DNA from: Chamaecrista fasciculata
Lineage: Eukaryota > Streptophyta > Magnoliopsida > Fabales > Fabaceae
Length of the DNA stretch: 64,000 nucleotides
Direction: 5' to 3'
Assembly: GCA_003254925.1 (NCBI GenBank)
Contig: QANZ01054569.1
Location: forward strand, 91,226-155,225
Of this stretch, positions 45,931-60,800 are shown one piece after another. Position 1 is the first letter of the stretch; every line of letters begins with the position of its first letter. Under the pieces are notes generated by a model. It saw only the letters and a program-made list of their open reading frames with translations. It made no database searches and was not told the DNA's origin. The translations under genes and the position numbers were made by a program.

Positions 45931-48400
45931 CATTATTAAATAATTATTATTGTGCGTAGGAGCCACCATTATTGGAAATGATTTTCATCCAAAAATGCCG
46001 TTTGGTTGGATTTTAGGTAGTTTACAAAAGCGCATAATACAGTGTTAAAGACAATGTTTATTCATTCCTCCTGTGTTCTTTAGGAAAGTCCAGCACGTAT
46101 ATATATCGCATGCTTTTGTTTGCTTTTTAGGGTTTTGATATTCCATTTCTGACCACATATCACATTCTAGGAAGAAGCCGGCCCTGTGACAAAATTCTTA
46201 GGCACACAAACATTGTCAGTGTCACATTGATCTCTTTATGTAATTTTTGTTTTAAGTAAGAGAAGATTAGTTAGTTACTTCAACAATATATAATTTTAGT
46301 CAAAGAGAAAGACTCTGACTTCTGCATGTTTGAAATTCTTAAATAAGATATAAATAATGATACTTATAGATATGTAACAATGATACAAGTCGTTGATTTT
46401 AACATTTCAACGTCTTCTTTTGAGTCTCTTAAGGGAATTATATTAATGCTTAATGTCAATTAAAAAGTACTTGAACTGCTATAGCTAGGGATAGCCGCCA
46501 ATCCATTCCAAAATATTAGTTGAGATAATTTACGATGGAGTACTACTTGCAAGAATAATTAATGGATGATCGAAGTTAATGACCTAGTATGAGATATATA
46601 TATTAAGACTTTTGAGTTTTATACCTAGTTTTAGATATGATTGTTAAAATTTCAATTTAAATCTTAAAATTTATTATTTTATTTAGACAAAACAATTCTA
46701 ATTTTAAGTAAAATTTAAATTTACTAGAATCTTACTTAAATCTCGATAATAATAATAGTAATAATGATATTTCATTTAGATTTAGCCTAAGGACACCTTG
46801 GTATATGACTACTATTAAACGATAAATTATTAAATTTTTATGTTTGAAATTGAGATTATATTGAAATATTATTATTTATGTAGCTTATATAGTTGCACGC
46901 GTAATGCAAAATCTTTTTAATTTGTTTCCTCTTCTAATAAAATTTTGAATTTTCATTAGTTTTTTTATAATGTATCCAATTCAATAAATTGATGATGGCT
47001 TTTAGACTTCTGTGCTATTTTAAAAGATTTGTAATATATAGATCGAGGCTCATCGCCTAAAGTTTTTTAATATTAAAAGTTTAGATGACAATATTTATGC
47101 AACAATAATTTATGTTAATAATATTATTTGATAATTATATTTAGTCCTCTTCCACATGTTATATTAATAAATATATAGAGTTTATATTTTTAAATATTGA
47201 AATAATAATTTTTAATTAAAAAGGGACGTTATCTTCATTTTTGCCTTTTCTCTCAGTTTTCTATCTATATATTATCTATCGCCGATTTATAAAATTTCCA
47301 GAACTACGTTCCTACTCAAATTTAGTAATTTTATTTTATAAATGACAATCTTTATCCCATTTTTTATGTTAATGAGTCAAACATATAATTAAAAGAGGTC
47401 ATTATAATTTTTTGGCCAAAGAAGTCATTATAATTTAGTTAGCTACCTAGTTAGATTTTAACAATATAGCTCCCCTATTGTTATTGTTAATATCATTGTC
47501 TCATTGTTTTTTATTTGTATTTATAATGATTGATTTTTAATTCTACAAATCACTCTGAATAACACAAATGTTTTGAAATTTCAATTTCTTATATCAAAGC
47601 ATTGAACAGTAGTAACATTCTGTTTAAAAAAAAAACGTAGTTGTAACATAATTTCCTTCCTATTCACCATGGTTTACCTTGACCCATAAGTCGTTTTTAT
47701 TATTTAATTACCTTAATTTATTTCATTCCGGTTTGCTATTATAGATCATAAATGAATTGAACACCAAATTAAGTAAACAAAGATGGGGAAATTAATAGTG
47801 ATAATTAAATAGAAGAGAAAATTGAGGAAGGGAATTGAGGTATTGGCATGAATGTATTTGTGTGTGGTTTGGTTTGACTTGTATTGGAGGTTTAGTCCAT
47901 GTTTATTTAAATATTTAAATTATTTAACTTTTTTTTGAATGACAAATCATAGAGGAAAGAGAATCAAAATTAAACTTCGGATTGAAGGAACCTTATAGCA
48001 AACATATAAGGAATTTTACCTAAGTTTTTTCATTCTTAAAATTATATGACACGACACGATCTATATTTATATATATAAGTAATTAAAAGTTCATCAATTT
48101 TGATGAAAACTTTCAAAATTGCAATATCTATTCATAATATAAATCATACGTCATTAGTTTATATTGTTTTTCATGTTAAAATTACAAAATTAATTTTATA
48201 TTTTGAAACTTATGAATATGTGTCCTATGAGTTTCAGGCTCAGCAATACGCTCTCAAAATGAAGTATTTATGCTGGATAGAAAATAAATCATAAATGTTT
48301 AATTAATATCATGAATCATACACCAAATCAACGGTCGACGTTTGACCTCATCGGTAAAACTCCAAAGAGGACGCGAACACTGGATAAAACAAAATCGATC
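45931..48400. other. AT-rich intergenic DNA, nothing recognised
   Basis: No ORF with a known motif and no clear inverted repeat. The last part is probably upstream regulatory sequence of the REC-like gene. Confidence 0.5.
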
Positions 48401-48884
48401 AGGCACGCTGCTTTTCTGCCACGTGTCACACCATCAACGGTGTCGGTTGCTCCACCAACGGCCTCGTTTTGTCTGTTAGCATCTTGCAGCTAACTTATAA
48501 GGAGGCTTCACATGGTTTTGGTTTTGAATTAAGAGAGAGAAAACAAGAGAGAGAAAGAGAGAGAATCAGCTTATTAGCAACAAGGAGAGGTCAGGATTGC
48601 TCACAAATCCTGAAAAGGCTTTAAACTTATCCTATCTTCTTCTTCAAATGCAATCTCACCAATTCAATGCTTAATTTCAATTCCCAATTCACTTTCTCAC
48701 TCTATAAATCCCCTTTTCCTTCATTCTCTTTCTTTTGATCCATTTCCTTCACTATATATATATATATATGCAAAATTATCGCCGATGATATCTCACTTCG
48801 AAGTAGGGTTTTGAGTTTTGAGTTTGTTCGTTCGTCGAATTTTGAATTCTCGATTATTCCGTTTTGTTTTTGAAGAAATTGAAA
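48401..48884 (+). promoter_or_regulatory. Promoter and 5' UTR region of the REC-like gene
   Basis: A G-box-like CCACGTGTCA lies at 48419-48428, a binding site type for light- and ABA-related bZIP/bHLH factors. A GA-rich purine tract runs at 48533-48566. A TATA-like TATAAAT at 48703-48709, followed by CT-rich sequence, would place transcription start near 48735, with about 150 nt of leader before the ATG at 48885. An alternative TATA-like site is TTATAAGG near 48495, which would put the GA tract inside the leader. All are pattern-based only. Confidence 0.4.
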
Positions 48885-51800
48885 ATGGCGCCGAGGTCAG
48901 GAAGAGGCAAATCCAATAAGGCAAAGGCAGAGAAGAAGAAGAAGGAAGAGAAAGGTTTTGATTAATTAATTAATTAATTAATCGATTAATTTGTCTTAGT
49001 TTTGAGTTTGTTTTCGTCTATCTTCAGTTTTTCATTATTATTATTACTTGTTCTAGCTAATTAACACCTGAACTTGACCTAATTTGTTGTTGTTGTTCTT
49101 CTTCCTCTGTTTTCTTAGCATCAGTGCCTTCGCTTGTCGACATAAATGTGGTCACTCCGTATGATTCACAAGTTGTACTCAAGGTTCAATATATTATCAT
49201 TATTATTATTAATTTATTATTGTTCCTCATTTTTCCGCAATAATCTATGAGTTTATTTAGTAATAACCGTCAAAGATTAGAAAAAGCATCGTATAATACA
49301 ACTCATTGTTTCCTTGGATGGCAAATTTCTGAAGGGAATCTCCACTGATAAGATACTCGATGTAAGAAGGCTATTGGCTGTGAATGTCGAAACATCGCAT
49401 TTCACGAATTATTCTTTATCTCACGAGGTAGGCCTTTTTGGAGTCATCGTCGATCGTTATTAATTAATCTAATAATAATTTATTAATTCCGTATAAGCCA
49501 AACTTCTGAAGATATTAATTATTATTTTTATATTGGGTTTTGAAGGCAATTTCAACTAACTCAATCGACTTCCTCTGTTAGGTTAAAGGGCAGAGGTTGA
49601 ATGAGAGTGTAGAAGTTGTTACTCTAAAGCCATGTATTCTAAGAATGGTTGAAGGTAGGTGAAAATCTCACATGCTTGTCATTCAGCATCCACCACAATT
49701 AATTTTACCCTTTAATTTCTTTCTTCATTTCATTTACTATTATTACATATTTTCTTTAGTTGAATCCCCAAGTTTTTCTGTTCTTGGCATGCTTTTGAAT
49801 GCAGCATCTCGTTTGATGTTCTTTTACTTCAACATTTTGCCAGAAAATGGCAATATAATTAGAAAGGACCACGGAAATGGTTTTTTTCCCATCACAAATG
49901 AAAAAAAGAAAGTGACCTACAAAGACAATGAAAATAATGATCACCTCACTCAATATTTAAGATAGATATACTAACTAGTGGTTCATCAACATTTGACATA
50001 CATTTTTAATAATATTTATTTCAAACTTATTTAATGTGTATTTTTTAGTTATTTTAATTATTTTTTTTTAAACTTGGAATGATTTTTTTTTTGGTCGGAG
50101 GAATGATTTTTTGAATCACAAATGCATAAAATGTGAAGGATGTGTTTGTTTATTGTGGACCGTCACCATTAGTTGTAGTGGGTTTATGCCTTTTGTCAAT
50201 GCGGCCATTTTGAATTTGAATACTGTCTTTTTCATTGAAAAAAAAAAACAACTCTTTTATGTAGAGAAAAATCTCAATCAACTATAGTGTATGTGCTTTG
50301 TCGAAAAAAAAAAAAACTATATTGTATGTGCACTAAATAAAATTGGTATGTTTGTGTCTCAAAGTTATGTCCAAATTGGTTCTATATATTTTTCATGAGG
50401 TTTACTTTGGTCCCATGCTTTTTGGAAAGAACTTCTTTACCTAATTGGATCGTCATTAAACAAAGTCAAATCGAGTATGAAAAATAGGTAATTTGTTTCA
50501 TGGTTAAACAAGCAAAATTGTCATATATTTTTCATTTCAAATTTGAGTGTAACAAGTTCACAGTTAAAAATTACTTTTAACGAGTCTTTTTTCCTACTTA
50601 GTTAAAACGCTCAATAAATGAAGTGAAATCAAATTTGAAAGTAGTGTTGGGAACAAAAGGTAAAATAGGTTTTGAAAAATAACTATATTGTATGTGCACT
50701 AAAAAATATTGGTATGGGTGTCTCTCAAAGTTATTTCAATTCTTTATCTTTAAGAATGTCCAAATTGGTTCTATATGTTCTCATAGATGTTTACTTTGGT
50801 CCCATGCTTGTGAAAAAACTTCTTTATCTAATTGAATCGTCATTAATAAAAGTCAAATCAATTATGAAAATTAGGTCATTTATATTTCATGGTTAAACAA
50901 ATAAAATTGATCATATATCTCTCATTTCAAATTTGAATGCAACAAGTTCACTGTTAAAAATTACTTTTAACGAGTCTTTTTTCCTACTTAGTTAAGACAT
51001 TCAACAAATGAAGTGAAATCGAATTTGAAAGCAGAGTAGTTTTGAAAAATTGATCTCAAACTCATTTTTTGATTCAATTTAACTTTATTTGTTGATAGTC
51101 TCAATAGAAAAAAAAAACGAAAAAGACTTGTCAATAATAATTCGTAACTCTAAACTTGTAGTGTTTAAACTTGGAATTAAATAAATATAATCAATTTTAC
51201 TTGTTTGACTATGAAATAATAACTCATATTTTAAATTCGATTTGACCTATTTAGCGATGATTTTGAGGGGATAGAGAAATACTCTTTGAAAGCATCCTGG
51301 TCACTTTGCATTTATTATATTTGAACTTAAAATAAAAAATATATCATGTTCATTAGTATGGAGATACCATGTTTAGTAAGTTAAGATCAAAATGAACTAT
51401 TATAAAAATATGTATGATAAAAAAAACTTTGACGTATAGATATAAAATCAATTTGAAAATTCCACCTTAATAAAATGACCACTTGAGAAATATGTTTTTA
51501 GGGATTTTTATTCATTTATTATATTATTAATCAGACAACAAGTTTTATTCATTTTTTGATAAATCCAAGGGGGCATAAGGCACCCCTCACAGAATTCAAT
51601 ATATTTAACTACTTTGCCCACCTTTTCAGTGTTAATATATCAATGATACTTCAATTTTTTCGGCCAAGAATAAATGATACTTCATTTGTTGCTTCTTTCT
51701 TTGTTTATAAATTTTGGTAAAGCTCAATTGGTTGCAACTTGCAACCGTACGTGACAAAATAGTAATAATAATAATTTGCTTAACAGTTGGCAAAATAACA

Positions 51801-54800
51801 ACTCTAAGTCAAAATTAGTTATTACTCCTTTATACGAACTGTAGTACAATTAACCAAAGTGAGTAATGAATTTTCGACAGAGTAAATAACAGATTTATCC
51901 TTGGGTAAAATAATTTTTCGGCATTGGCAAAAAAAAAAAAAAATTCAGCTTTTTATAGTGGAATTATATAAGAGTTAAAAATAAAAATTAAAGGTCAAAG
52001 TACACTTTTGGTCCCATAACTTTTCCTAAGTCTCAATTTGGTCTCATAATTTTTTTGTTGCACTATTGATCCTATATCTTTTGTTCAAGTTGCAGATTCG
52101 GTCCCGTATTACACTTTTGGTCTCATATCTTTGGGTCATATTGCAGATTTGATCATATTGCATAATTAGTCTCATATCTTTGAGTCATGTGCAAAAATGG
52201 TCTCATATTTTTGGATCAAGTGGGACTAGCAGTGAAACTTTTTGCAAATATATGAGACTAATTTTGCAACTTGGCCAAAAGATATGAGACCTGAAGTGAT
52301 CGCGACTAAATTTGTAACTTTTTCCAAATATATGAGACCAAAAGTGCAACAAACAAGGCTATAGGACCAAATTGAACCTGAGTAAATGTTATGGGACCAA
52401 AAGTGCAGTTTGACTAAAACTGAATATTCATGAATAAGTTCCCCAAGTTTAACCATCATTGACAAAGTTATTTACGTTTCTGCCACTGTCTTTACAGAGG
52501 ATTACACAGAGGAAAGCCAGGCAATTTCACACGTGCGGCGAGTATTGGACATTGTGGCCTGTACTACAAGGTTTGTGAGGCCCAAACGGGCTTTGATAAG
52601 CCCAGATTCCAAAGCTAAGAAAAACAATAAAGCCCAACAAAATAATACTGCTACTAATAATAATAAAAGTAGTAATTCTAGCCCACCAACGACGCCCAAT
52701 GGCGAAATCCAGATCGGCTCGCCGTCGCCGTCGTCGGAGCCGCCTGCCTCGCCGATCTCCGATAGCGTCGGCATGGTGGCCATTCATCCGACGCCGAAGC
52801 TTTCAGATTTCTACGACTTCTTCTCTTTCTCTCACATCTCTCCTCCGATTCCACGTACGTGCTTCTTTTCTTTTTCTCTCTAGACATTTATTATTGTTCT
52901 TGGTTGTTACACTTTTGGTCTCATATCTTCGGGTCAGATTGCAGAGTTGGTCTCATCTTTTGGTCAGGTGCAGAATTGGTTACATATTTTTAGGTCATGT
53001 GCAGAATTGGTTACATATTTTGAACCAAGTGCAGAATTGGTCACATATTTTTAGATTAGATGGGATGGGACTAACGGTGAAATTTTTACAAAGATATAAG
53101 ACCACTTTTGCAATGTTTTTTTTTTGCCAAAGACAGCTTTTGCAATTTGATCAAAAGATATGGGATCAAAAGTGATACGGGATCACAGCAACCAATTGGC
53201 CAGCGGCAAACCCTTAAATGGAGCTCAGATCCGCGGAGGATTAATCCTTAGCCCATCGGGCTAAAGATACCTTGGGAAACCAAAAAAAAGTGATACGGAT
53301 CCCAAAAAAAAGTGATACGGATCAAATTTGTAACTTTTAACAAAGATACGAGACTAAAAGTGAAAAAAAAAAAAAAGAATTATATGTTCAAATTAATACC
53401 TAAACAAAAGTTATGGGATGGGCAATAGAGATAATAGTTGAGATATAGTCACGTCCGTGATTTTTGGCTTCTTGTAGATTTGAAGAGATGTGAACTGAAG
53501 AATGGAGATGATAGACGCAAAGAGGACTTCTTTCAGCTTCAGGTTGCACTTTTTTTTCTTGTTTTATTTCTTTTAATTTTTGGCTTTTTTTTTAAAATTT
53601 TTTTTTTCCAACTCTTCTCATGTTACCCTTCACTCATATGACACGTGTCTTAATGCCAAATGCAATTGCTGCTCGCAGATTAAAATTTGCAACGGAAAGC
53701 TGATAGAAGTGGTTGCATCCGAAAAAGGGTTTTACACTGTTGGAAAGCAGTCACTTCAGTGCCATTCTTTAGTTGATCTTCTGAAACAGCTTAGCCGAGG
53801 TTTTGCCAACGTATGTTATTTTGTTATTTGTTGGCCATATTTTCGTTTAGTAAAATTTGAAGTAAACTACACTATCGAACAGTTGATAATAATCTCAATT
53901 ATCCACTCTAAATAAAGAAGTTGATGCATTTTGAAAATTAAAAGACACTATCGTCATTAATTTGTAAATAATCATATTATACATGTTTCCTGTCTAATTT
54001 ATTTTCTTTTTTAAATAAAGAAGTTCTTAACTTTTGCTTTGTGCTCTAACTTCATGATCTGATTTAGTTAGTGTTTTTCACTTGTGACACATACGACTTA
54101 TTATAATGCAGGCATATGGATCGTTGATGAAAGCTTTTGCGGAACGCAATAAGGTGGCACTTCATGTCTTAACTAAAATGAGTAATTTACATTTCTTTCA
54201 GAAGACATATAAATTTTCTGATATTGTTGCACCTTCAGTTTGGAAATCTTCCATATGGATTCCGAGCAAATACATGGCTTGTCCCTCCGTCTGTTGCCGA
54301 ATGTCCTTTTAACTTTCCTGCCTTACCTTCTGAGGACGAAAACTGGGGTGGTAATGGTGGTGGACAGGGAAGAAATGGTCAATATGACCTTAGACACTGG
54401 GCTACAGATTTCAGAATATTGGCTTCTCTTCCTTGCAAAACTGAGGAGGAGAGGGTGGTCAGAGACAGAAAAGCTTTTCTGCTTCACAGTCTATTTGTTG
54501 ATACCTCAATATTTAAGGCTGTTGCAGCTATAAGGCATGTCATAGAATCAAAGTCAAATGGGGATACCAAATTGAATTGTTCTCTTGGTTCAATCCTGTA
54601 TGAAGATCGTGTGGGGGACTTATCCGTTACAGTCAAACATGATACCAGAGATGCTAACAAAAAATATGATACGAAAATTTCGAGCAATGAGTTCACACCG
54701 TTTAAGGAGGATGCTCAGAGGAATTTACTCAAAGGGTTGACTGCAGATGAAAGTGTAATAGTTCATGTAAGTCATTATCCCGCGTCCTACTATATCTATC

Positions 54801-57800
54801 TTGATATGCTTAACATATATATCTTTTAACATCAACCCCACTGAACAAGTATTAAATCTTGTTGCTATTGATCATATTTTTTAATTGTGTTGCCAATTTA
54901 TCAACTACTTCTAACAAGTTGGCATTATCAACTAAGTGTTGAAATTGTTGAAAGATACGTTTTTGCTTCTTTTCTTTTTTTATTGTTCTTTGTTGAGAGG
55001 CCCAAAATTTTCCACAGGATATTGCTTCCTTGGCTGTCGTTAGTGTGCACTACTGTGGATACACTGCAACAGTAAGGGTGGTGGGTGAGGTGAGCACGAG
55101 GAAGTTAGAATTTCAAGATATCCACATTGATGATCAGCCGGATGGAGGGGCCAATGCTCTCAATGTCAACAGGTTTGAACCATAAGCTATTTTGCTCATT
55201 CTTTGAAAAGATGCATGCAATTTGAGTTCCAGTGAACATATCTTGTCAAACAAGAAACTTTTCCTTCCTCTACGTGTTGGCAGAGTCCATCTATGGGAAA
55301 TGCAAACTCAGACATTTATATAAACTAGAAGCATGGTAATGATAGCAACTATCAGAGCCATGTATTTACTTAACATACTCAAGGTAGAGCTATGCTCTTT
55401 TTCAGGGAGGAGTGTCCCATCCTTCCTTAAGACAAAAATTAAAGTTTCAAAATTTTACCTTCTTTACAAATTTTCTTAATACTAATTTTTATGTTGGGCA
55501 TTCAGTAAAGTAACAGAATAAGAGTATAAAGACTCAAGCTTCTGTATACTCCATTACTTATTTATTTTGTTTTACTGTTGTTTGTCTGTAAGCTGCTTTT
55601 ATTTCTTGGTGGGTCGTCTTTGAACTAAATAGATTGAGATTTCTACAGTTTGAGGCTACTGCTTCACAAAGTTGGAGCTGAGCCATCTGAAGGGAGATCT
55701 TCAAATTTGGATGATGTGGTGGACTCTTCTAGAAATCTTGTTCGGAAGGTGGTTAAAGAAAGCTTGGAAAAGATAAATGATGAGCCAGTTGTTTCAGAAA
55801 GGTCTATTCGGTGGGAACTTGGTTCTTGTTGGGTACAGCATCTGCAAAAACAGGAAACTTCAGATGAAAGTTCCCGAGAAAAAGAAAATGGCAATGAAGT
55901 TGAACAAGCTGTTAAAGGTCTTGGGAAGCAATTCAAATTGTTGAGGAAGAGGGAAAAGAAACCAAGTAGTTTAGATAGTACAGATTTTAGAGAGCAAAAT
56001 GACTCTAGACCTGGAAATGCCGGAATTGATAAAGCTGAGTCAAACAACGATAATTTAGGTAGCTCTGCTGAATTGGAGAAAAATCTTTCAGGAGAAGCAT
56101 TTATGCGTTTGAAAGAATCTGCAACTGGTCTTCATCTTAAGGTATGTGAAAGATTTTGGAGATGGGTTTACTTCCTATTGTTATATTCTCTTCTGCAGCT
56201 AAATGTTTGATTGTGTTTTTTTATTCTCTGTTTTTCATCTTTTGTTAAAGTTGTCATTCTCATTTTATTAGTTTCTTTCTTCTCAGATTAGTTTTTTTTC
56301 AGTAACATGTTCTTGTGCTTGCACCTGTTATGCTTATGTTATGTCTTCAACTTTTTTAATGCTTACAGTTTAAGTTTCCTTCTTTAAACAGACGGTTGAT
56401 GAGCTAATTAGCATGGCACACAAGTACTATGATGAAATTGCCTTGCCAAAGCTGGTATTATTATTTTCTTAGATAGATTCTACATGATATAAATAATATA
56501 AAGTCTTGGACATGGTTGATGAATTCTGTCTTAATGTTCTAGGTTACAGATTTTGCATCGCTTGAACTTTCTCCAGTTGATGGCCGCACACTAACTGATT
56601 TCATGCATTTAAGAGGATTAAAGATGCGCTCCCTGGGTGAAGTGGTGAGAGTTATTTTCGCTGCTTCCTTGTAATGTCTTTTCAAACAAAAGATGAGTGT
56701 TCTGGGTCCAGTAATCTTCCCTCTATTTTTAATGCGTCTCTCCAACTAATGTGAACATGCCCTAACTCAATTCTTAAAAGCTTACTATCTTTGTCTAAAT
56801 TGTGTTTCCGGTTTAACTTTTATTTTTATTTCTTGTATAATTCAGGTTAAACTTGCCGAAAAGCTTCCACACATACAATCCCTTTGTATTCATGAGATGG
56901 TTACACGAGCTTCCAAGCATTTACTCAAAGCAGTTATTGCCTCAGTTGACAATGTAGCAGACTTATCTCTAGCAATTGCATCAACACTGAATTTCTTATT
57001 TGGAAGCTACCAATTGGAAAGTATTGACCAAAATTTGACTGAGGACGATCACCTCAGATCACAGTGGTTACAGGTATACTTATCCAAAAGATTTGGCTGG
57101 ACATTAAGCGATGAATTTCAACATCTGAGGAAGTTATCAATTCTTAGAGGGCTTTGTCACAAGGTATCACATCTTTGACTTCTTGTGCTTATATTTTTTT
57201 GCGTGAACCAATTATTAATTGAATTTTGTGTTTTTCCAGGTTGGATTGGAATTGTTCCCAAGAGATTATGACATGGAGACTACCAACCCCTTTGGGAAAT
57301 ATGATATTATTAGTCTGGTTCCTGTTTGCAAGGTGGCGTTTCTCTCTGTCTATCATCCCCTCCCCCACCTTAACAAGCTAGTTTTATGTTTGATCCATTA
57401 ATTATTTTGTCATAAAGCCAATTACCATCTACAACATGTATTGTTCAACAGTATGTAGGATGCTCCTCAGCAGATGGACGCAATTTATTGGAATCATCCA
57501 AAATGGCTCTTGATAAAGGAAAGCTTGAGGATGCTGTAAATTATGGAACAAGGGTACCTACCATTTTGTTATGTATCTGCATGATGCTTCATTCTATTGT
57601 ATTGTTCCTTATTAATATGATCCAGGAGTTTACCTCGTTATGCAACCATGTTGCAGGCACTGGCGAAAATTATGGCTGTTTGTGGTCCCTATCATCGAAC
57701 AACTGCAAGTGCTTATAGTCTTCTAGCTGTGGTTCTCTACCACACTGGAGATTTTAATCAGGTAAAGTCTTTCTTTTTTATGCCTTGGCTATTGTAGAAT

Positions 57801-60800
57801 TCTGTGTCTCTGGCTACGCTACTTACTCTAAAATTATTGATTATACAATAGTACTCTTTCAGGAATTGTATTTTTTTAAACTAATTTTGCATATTATTTT
57901 ATACAATAGTACCCTTTCATTTACAATAGTACTCATTTTTCATAAGCTCCTGCCAAAGAGAAAAACCGAAAAACAGCTAGAAAAAAAATATAAACATGCT
58001 GAACATATATGTCTCTGAATTGGTACTAGGTAGTTTGTCATGGTTTTAATGAAGATATTAAAATTATTCTGTTGGGTTGTGTTGGTGTATGTTGAATCTT
58101 GAGATAGACAATGTTGGATTGAACAGTTGTTTAACTCAAAATTTGATCACGTTTTCCTTATTTAGGCAACCATTTATCAGCAAAAAGCCCTGGATATAAA
58201 TGAAAGGGAGCTTGGGCTTGACCATCCAGACACAATGAAAAGCTACGGAGATCTCTCTGTCTTTTATTATCGGCTGCAACACATTGAGCTGGCTCTGAAG
58301 TAAGATAACCTGATCTTTTGTGTTGTAATATTAATGCCTAAGTGATGACTTTCTACTGAATTTTTAAAATTTGACTAAATTCATTTTTGCATTATCCAAT
58401 ACCTTCACTTCACTCCGTCATGTTTAAATGAAGGTCAGATGCTCAAATTGATCGTATATCTTTCCCCCAAAGATCATTTTGGTCCAAGATATTTCAAAAG
58501 GTTTAAATTGGTCCTACATGTTTCCATAGTTGTTCACTTTTGATTCCAAACTATTGAATTTTGTCACATCTCTATCGTTTCAACTTCGAATGCAATGAGT
58601 TCAAAGTTACAGGTGGCTTTTGATGAGTACTTTTTATATCCAGTTGGGGTCGTCAACAAATAAGGTTAAATCGAGTCCCAAAGGGGGCCGCTCATTTTAC
58701 TATCAAACAAGCAAAGTTGGTCAAATCTCATTGTCTGACTTGAAATGAGAGAGATATGAACAACTTCGCTTGTTTGACCATGAAACGATCGGCCCATTTT
58801 TAGGACTCAATTTGACCTTGTTTACTTACGACCCCAACTAGATAGTGAGAGTACTCGTCAAAAGCAACATGTCACATTCGATTTTGAAACAAGAGAGATA
58901 TGGTCACATTGAATAGTTTGGGACCAAAAGTCAACAACTATGGAAACATGTAAGACCAATTTGAACCTTTTAAAATATCTTGGACCAAAATGAACTTTGG
59001 GGCAAAGATATAGGTCCAATTTGCGCGTCCGACCTTGAATGAATTACTTAGATTCCCTTCAACCATTTACTGCTCATTACTTGCCACTTTTTTTCTCTCT
59101 TCTCATTGAATTCAATGTATCTTTTGGCAGGTATGTCAACCGTGCTCTTTTCCTTCTTCACTTCACATGTGGATTGTCTCATCCAAACACAGCTGCAACA
59201 TATATAAATGTGGCTATGATGGAAGAGGGCATGGGAAATGTTCATGTGGCGCTCAGATACTTGCATGAAGCTCTAAAATGCAACAAAAGATTGTTAGGGG
59301 AAGATCATATCCAGGTCTCTCTCTCTCTCTGTGTTTGTATGTATGTGTATAATGTATTCCATTCCCTCATGGCTGGGACAATTTTTTCATACGGTACTAT
59401 TCATGTTGTAGACTGCTGCAAGCTTCCATGCCATTGCCATAGCTCTTTCATTGATGGAAGCTTATTCCCTGAGTGTACAACATGAGCAAACTACCCTTAA
59501 GATACTCCAAGAAAAGCTGGGACCTGAGGATCTTCGTACACAGGTCATTAGTTTCTTTATGATTTTGAATTGTTGAAGAATTTACATTTGATAGCTGTCT
59601 TCGATTTAACTTTAAGAAAGACTTCCCCTAGTAAGGGGGATAAGTGATTTTTGACTGTTGACAAATTTTAGCAATATTTTTCCTATATGCAGGATGCTGC
59701 TGCGTGGCTTGACTATTTTGAATCAAAAGCAATAGAGCAGCAAGAAGCAGCTAAAAATGGGACTCCAAAGCCAGATGCTACCATTGCAAGTAAAGGTCAC
59801 CTTAGGTACTGATATGGTATCCCCATATTACTTGAGTTTCAAATGGAAGCTAATATTTCTGGGCACAAAAATATTTTACCATTCTTATGCAGTGTGTCAG
59901 ATCTCCTGGATTTTATTAGTCCTGAACAAGAGTCAAAGGGAAATGATACTCACAGAAAACAGCGGCGTCCTAAGGTGGGCAAATATTTTTCTTGCTGTTT
60001 CTGGTCATATAAAGAATAATAACATATTTTTTGCTTTAGGAGTTTGCATGTAACCAACAGATCCACGGGGTTCTTATTAAATTCATAACATGTGCTCCTA
60101 CAGCATAGTAATCTATATTTCATCCCAAATAAATAAAGTTTCTCCTGCCTCGTAGCTCTTTTGTCTTCCTTAAATTATTCACCTTAACAAAATTAGTGTT
60201 CCAAACTAGCAAAGTGCTTTATTTGTTAAAACTTAAAAATAAATTTGGATGGCATTCAACTTATCATATATATTCATTTGGAGTTAAACTTAAAAGTTCT
60301 AGGTCAAGTTCTTTGGACCTTGCAGAAGTTCCAAAACAGATACACCCAATATGATTTAGACATTTAGTGTATTGGTTTTATGTTGAATATTGGGTTTTGC
60401 CTTGTTTGACATTTCTTGGTTTTTTTATATATGATGTAGCAGATACACCCAATAAGTGACAAAAACCATCAAGAACATGGTGATTCAATAACAAATGAGG
60501 ACATTCTCTTCAATACCTCAAAAGAAGCCATAAGTACAGAAGAGCAAAACACTGAAGAAACAAATAGCATACTCCATTCTGAAGAACCGAAAGAAAATAG
60601 TGAATTCCCAAGGTTCGTGCCAGTGAAAAGTGAAGTTGTTGAGGAAACATCATCCGATGAAGGATGGCAAGAAGCCAATTCAAAAGGCCGATCAGGAAAC
60701 ACAAGCAACCGTAAATTTGGTCGGAGGAGACCTCTTATTGCGAAGCTTAAGATCAATAATTCTGAGAATGATGTGATCAGAGAGGCCAATTATAGAAACG

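Noticed and set aside
52527-52887. Arg-rich and hydrophobic ORFs on both strands around REC exon 5
   Set aside because: They are shadow frames of exon 5, whose frame continues the REC protein in phase with its neighbours.
58437-59037. Possible 9-bp duplication around the intron 18 foldback
   Set aside because: The terminal inverted repeat is clear but the flanks (TTTAAATGA and GAATGAATT) do not match, so no MULE call was made.
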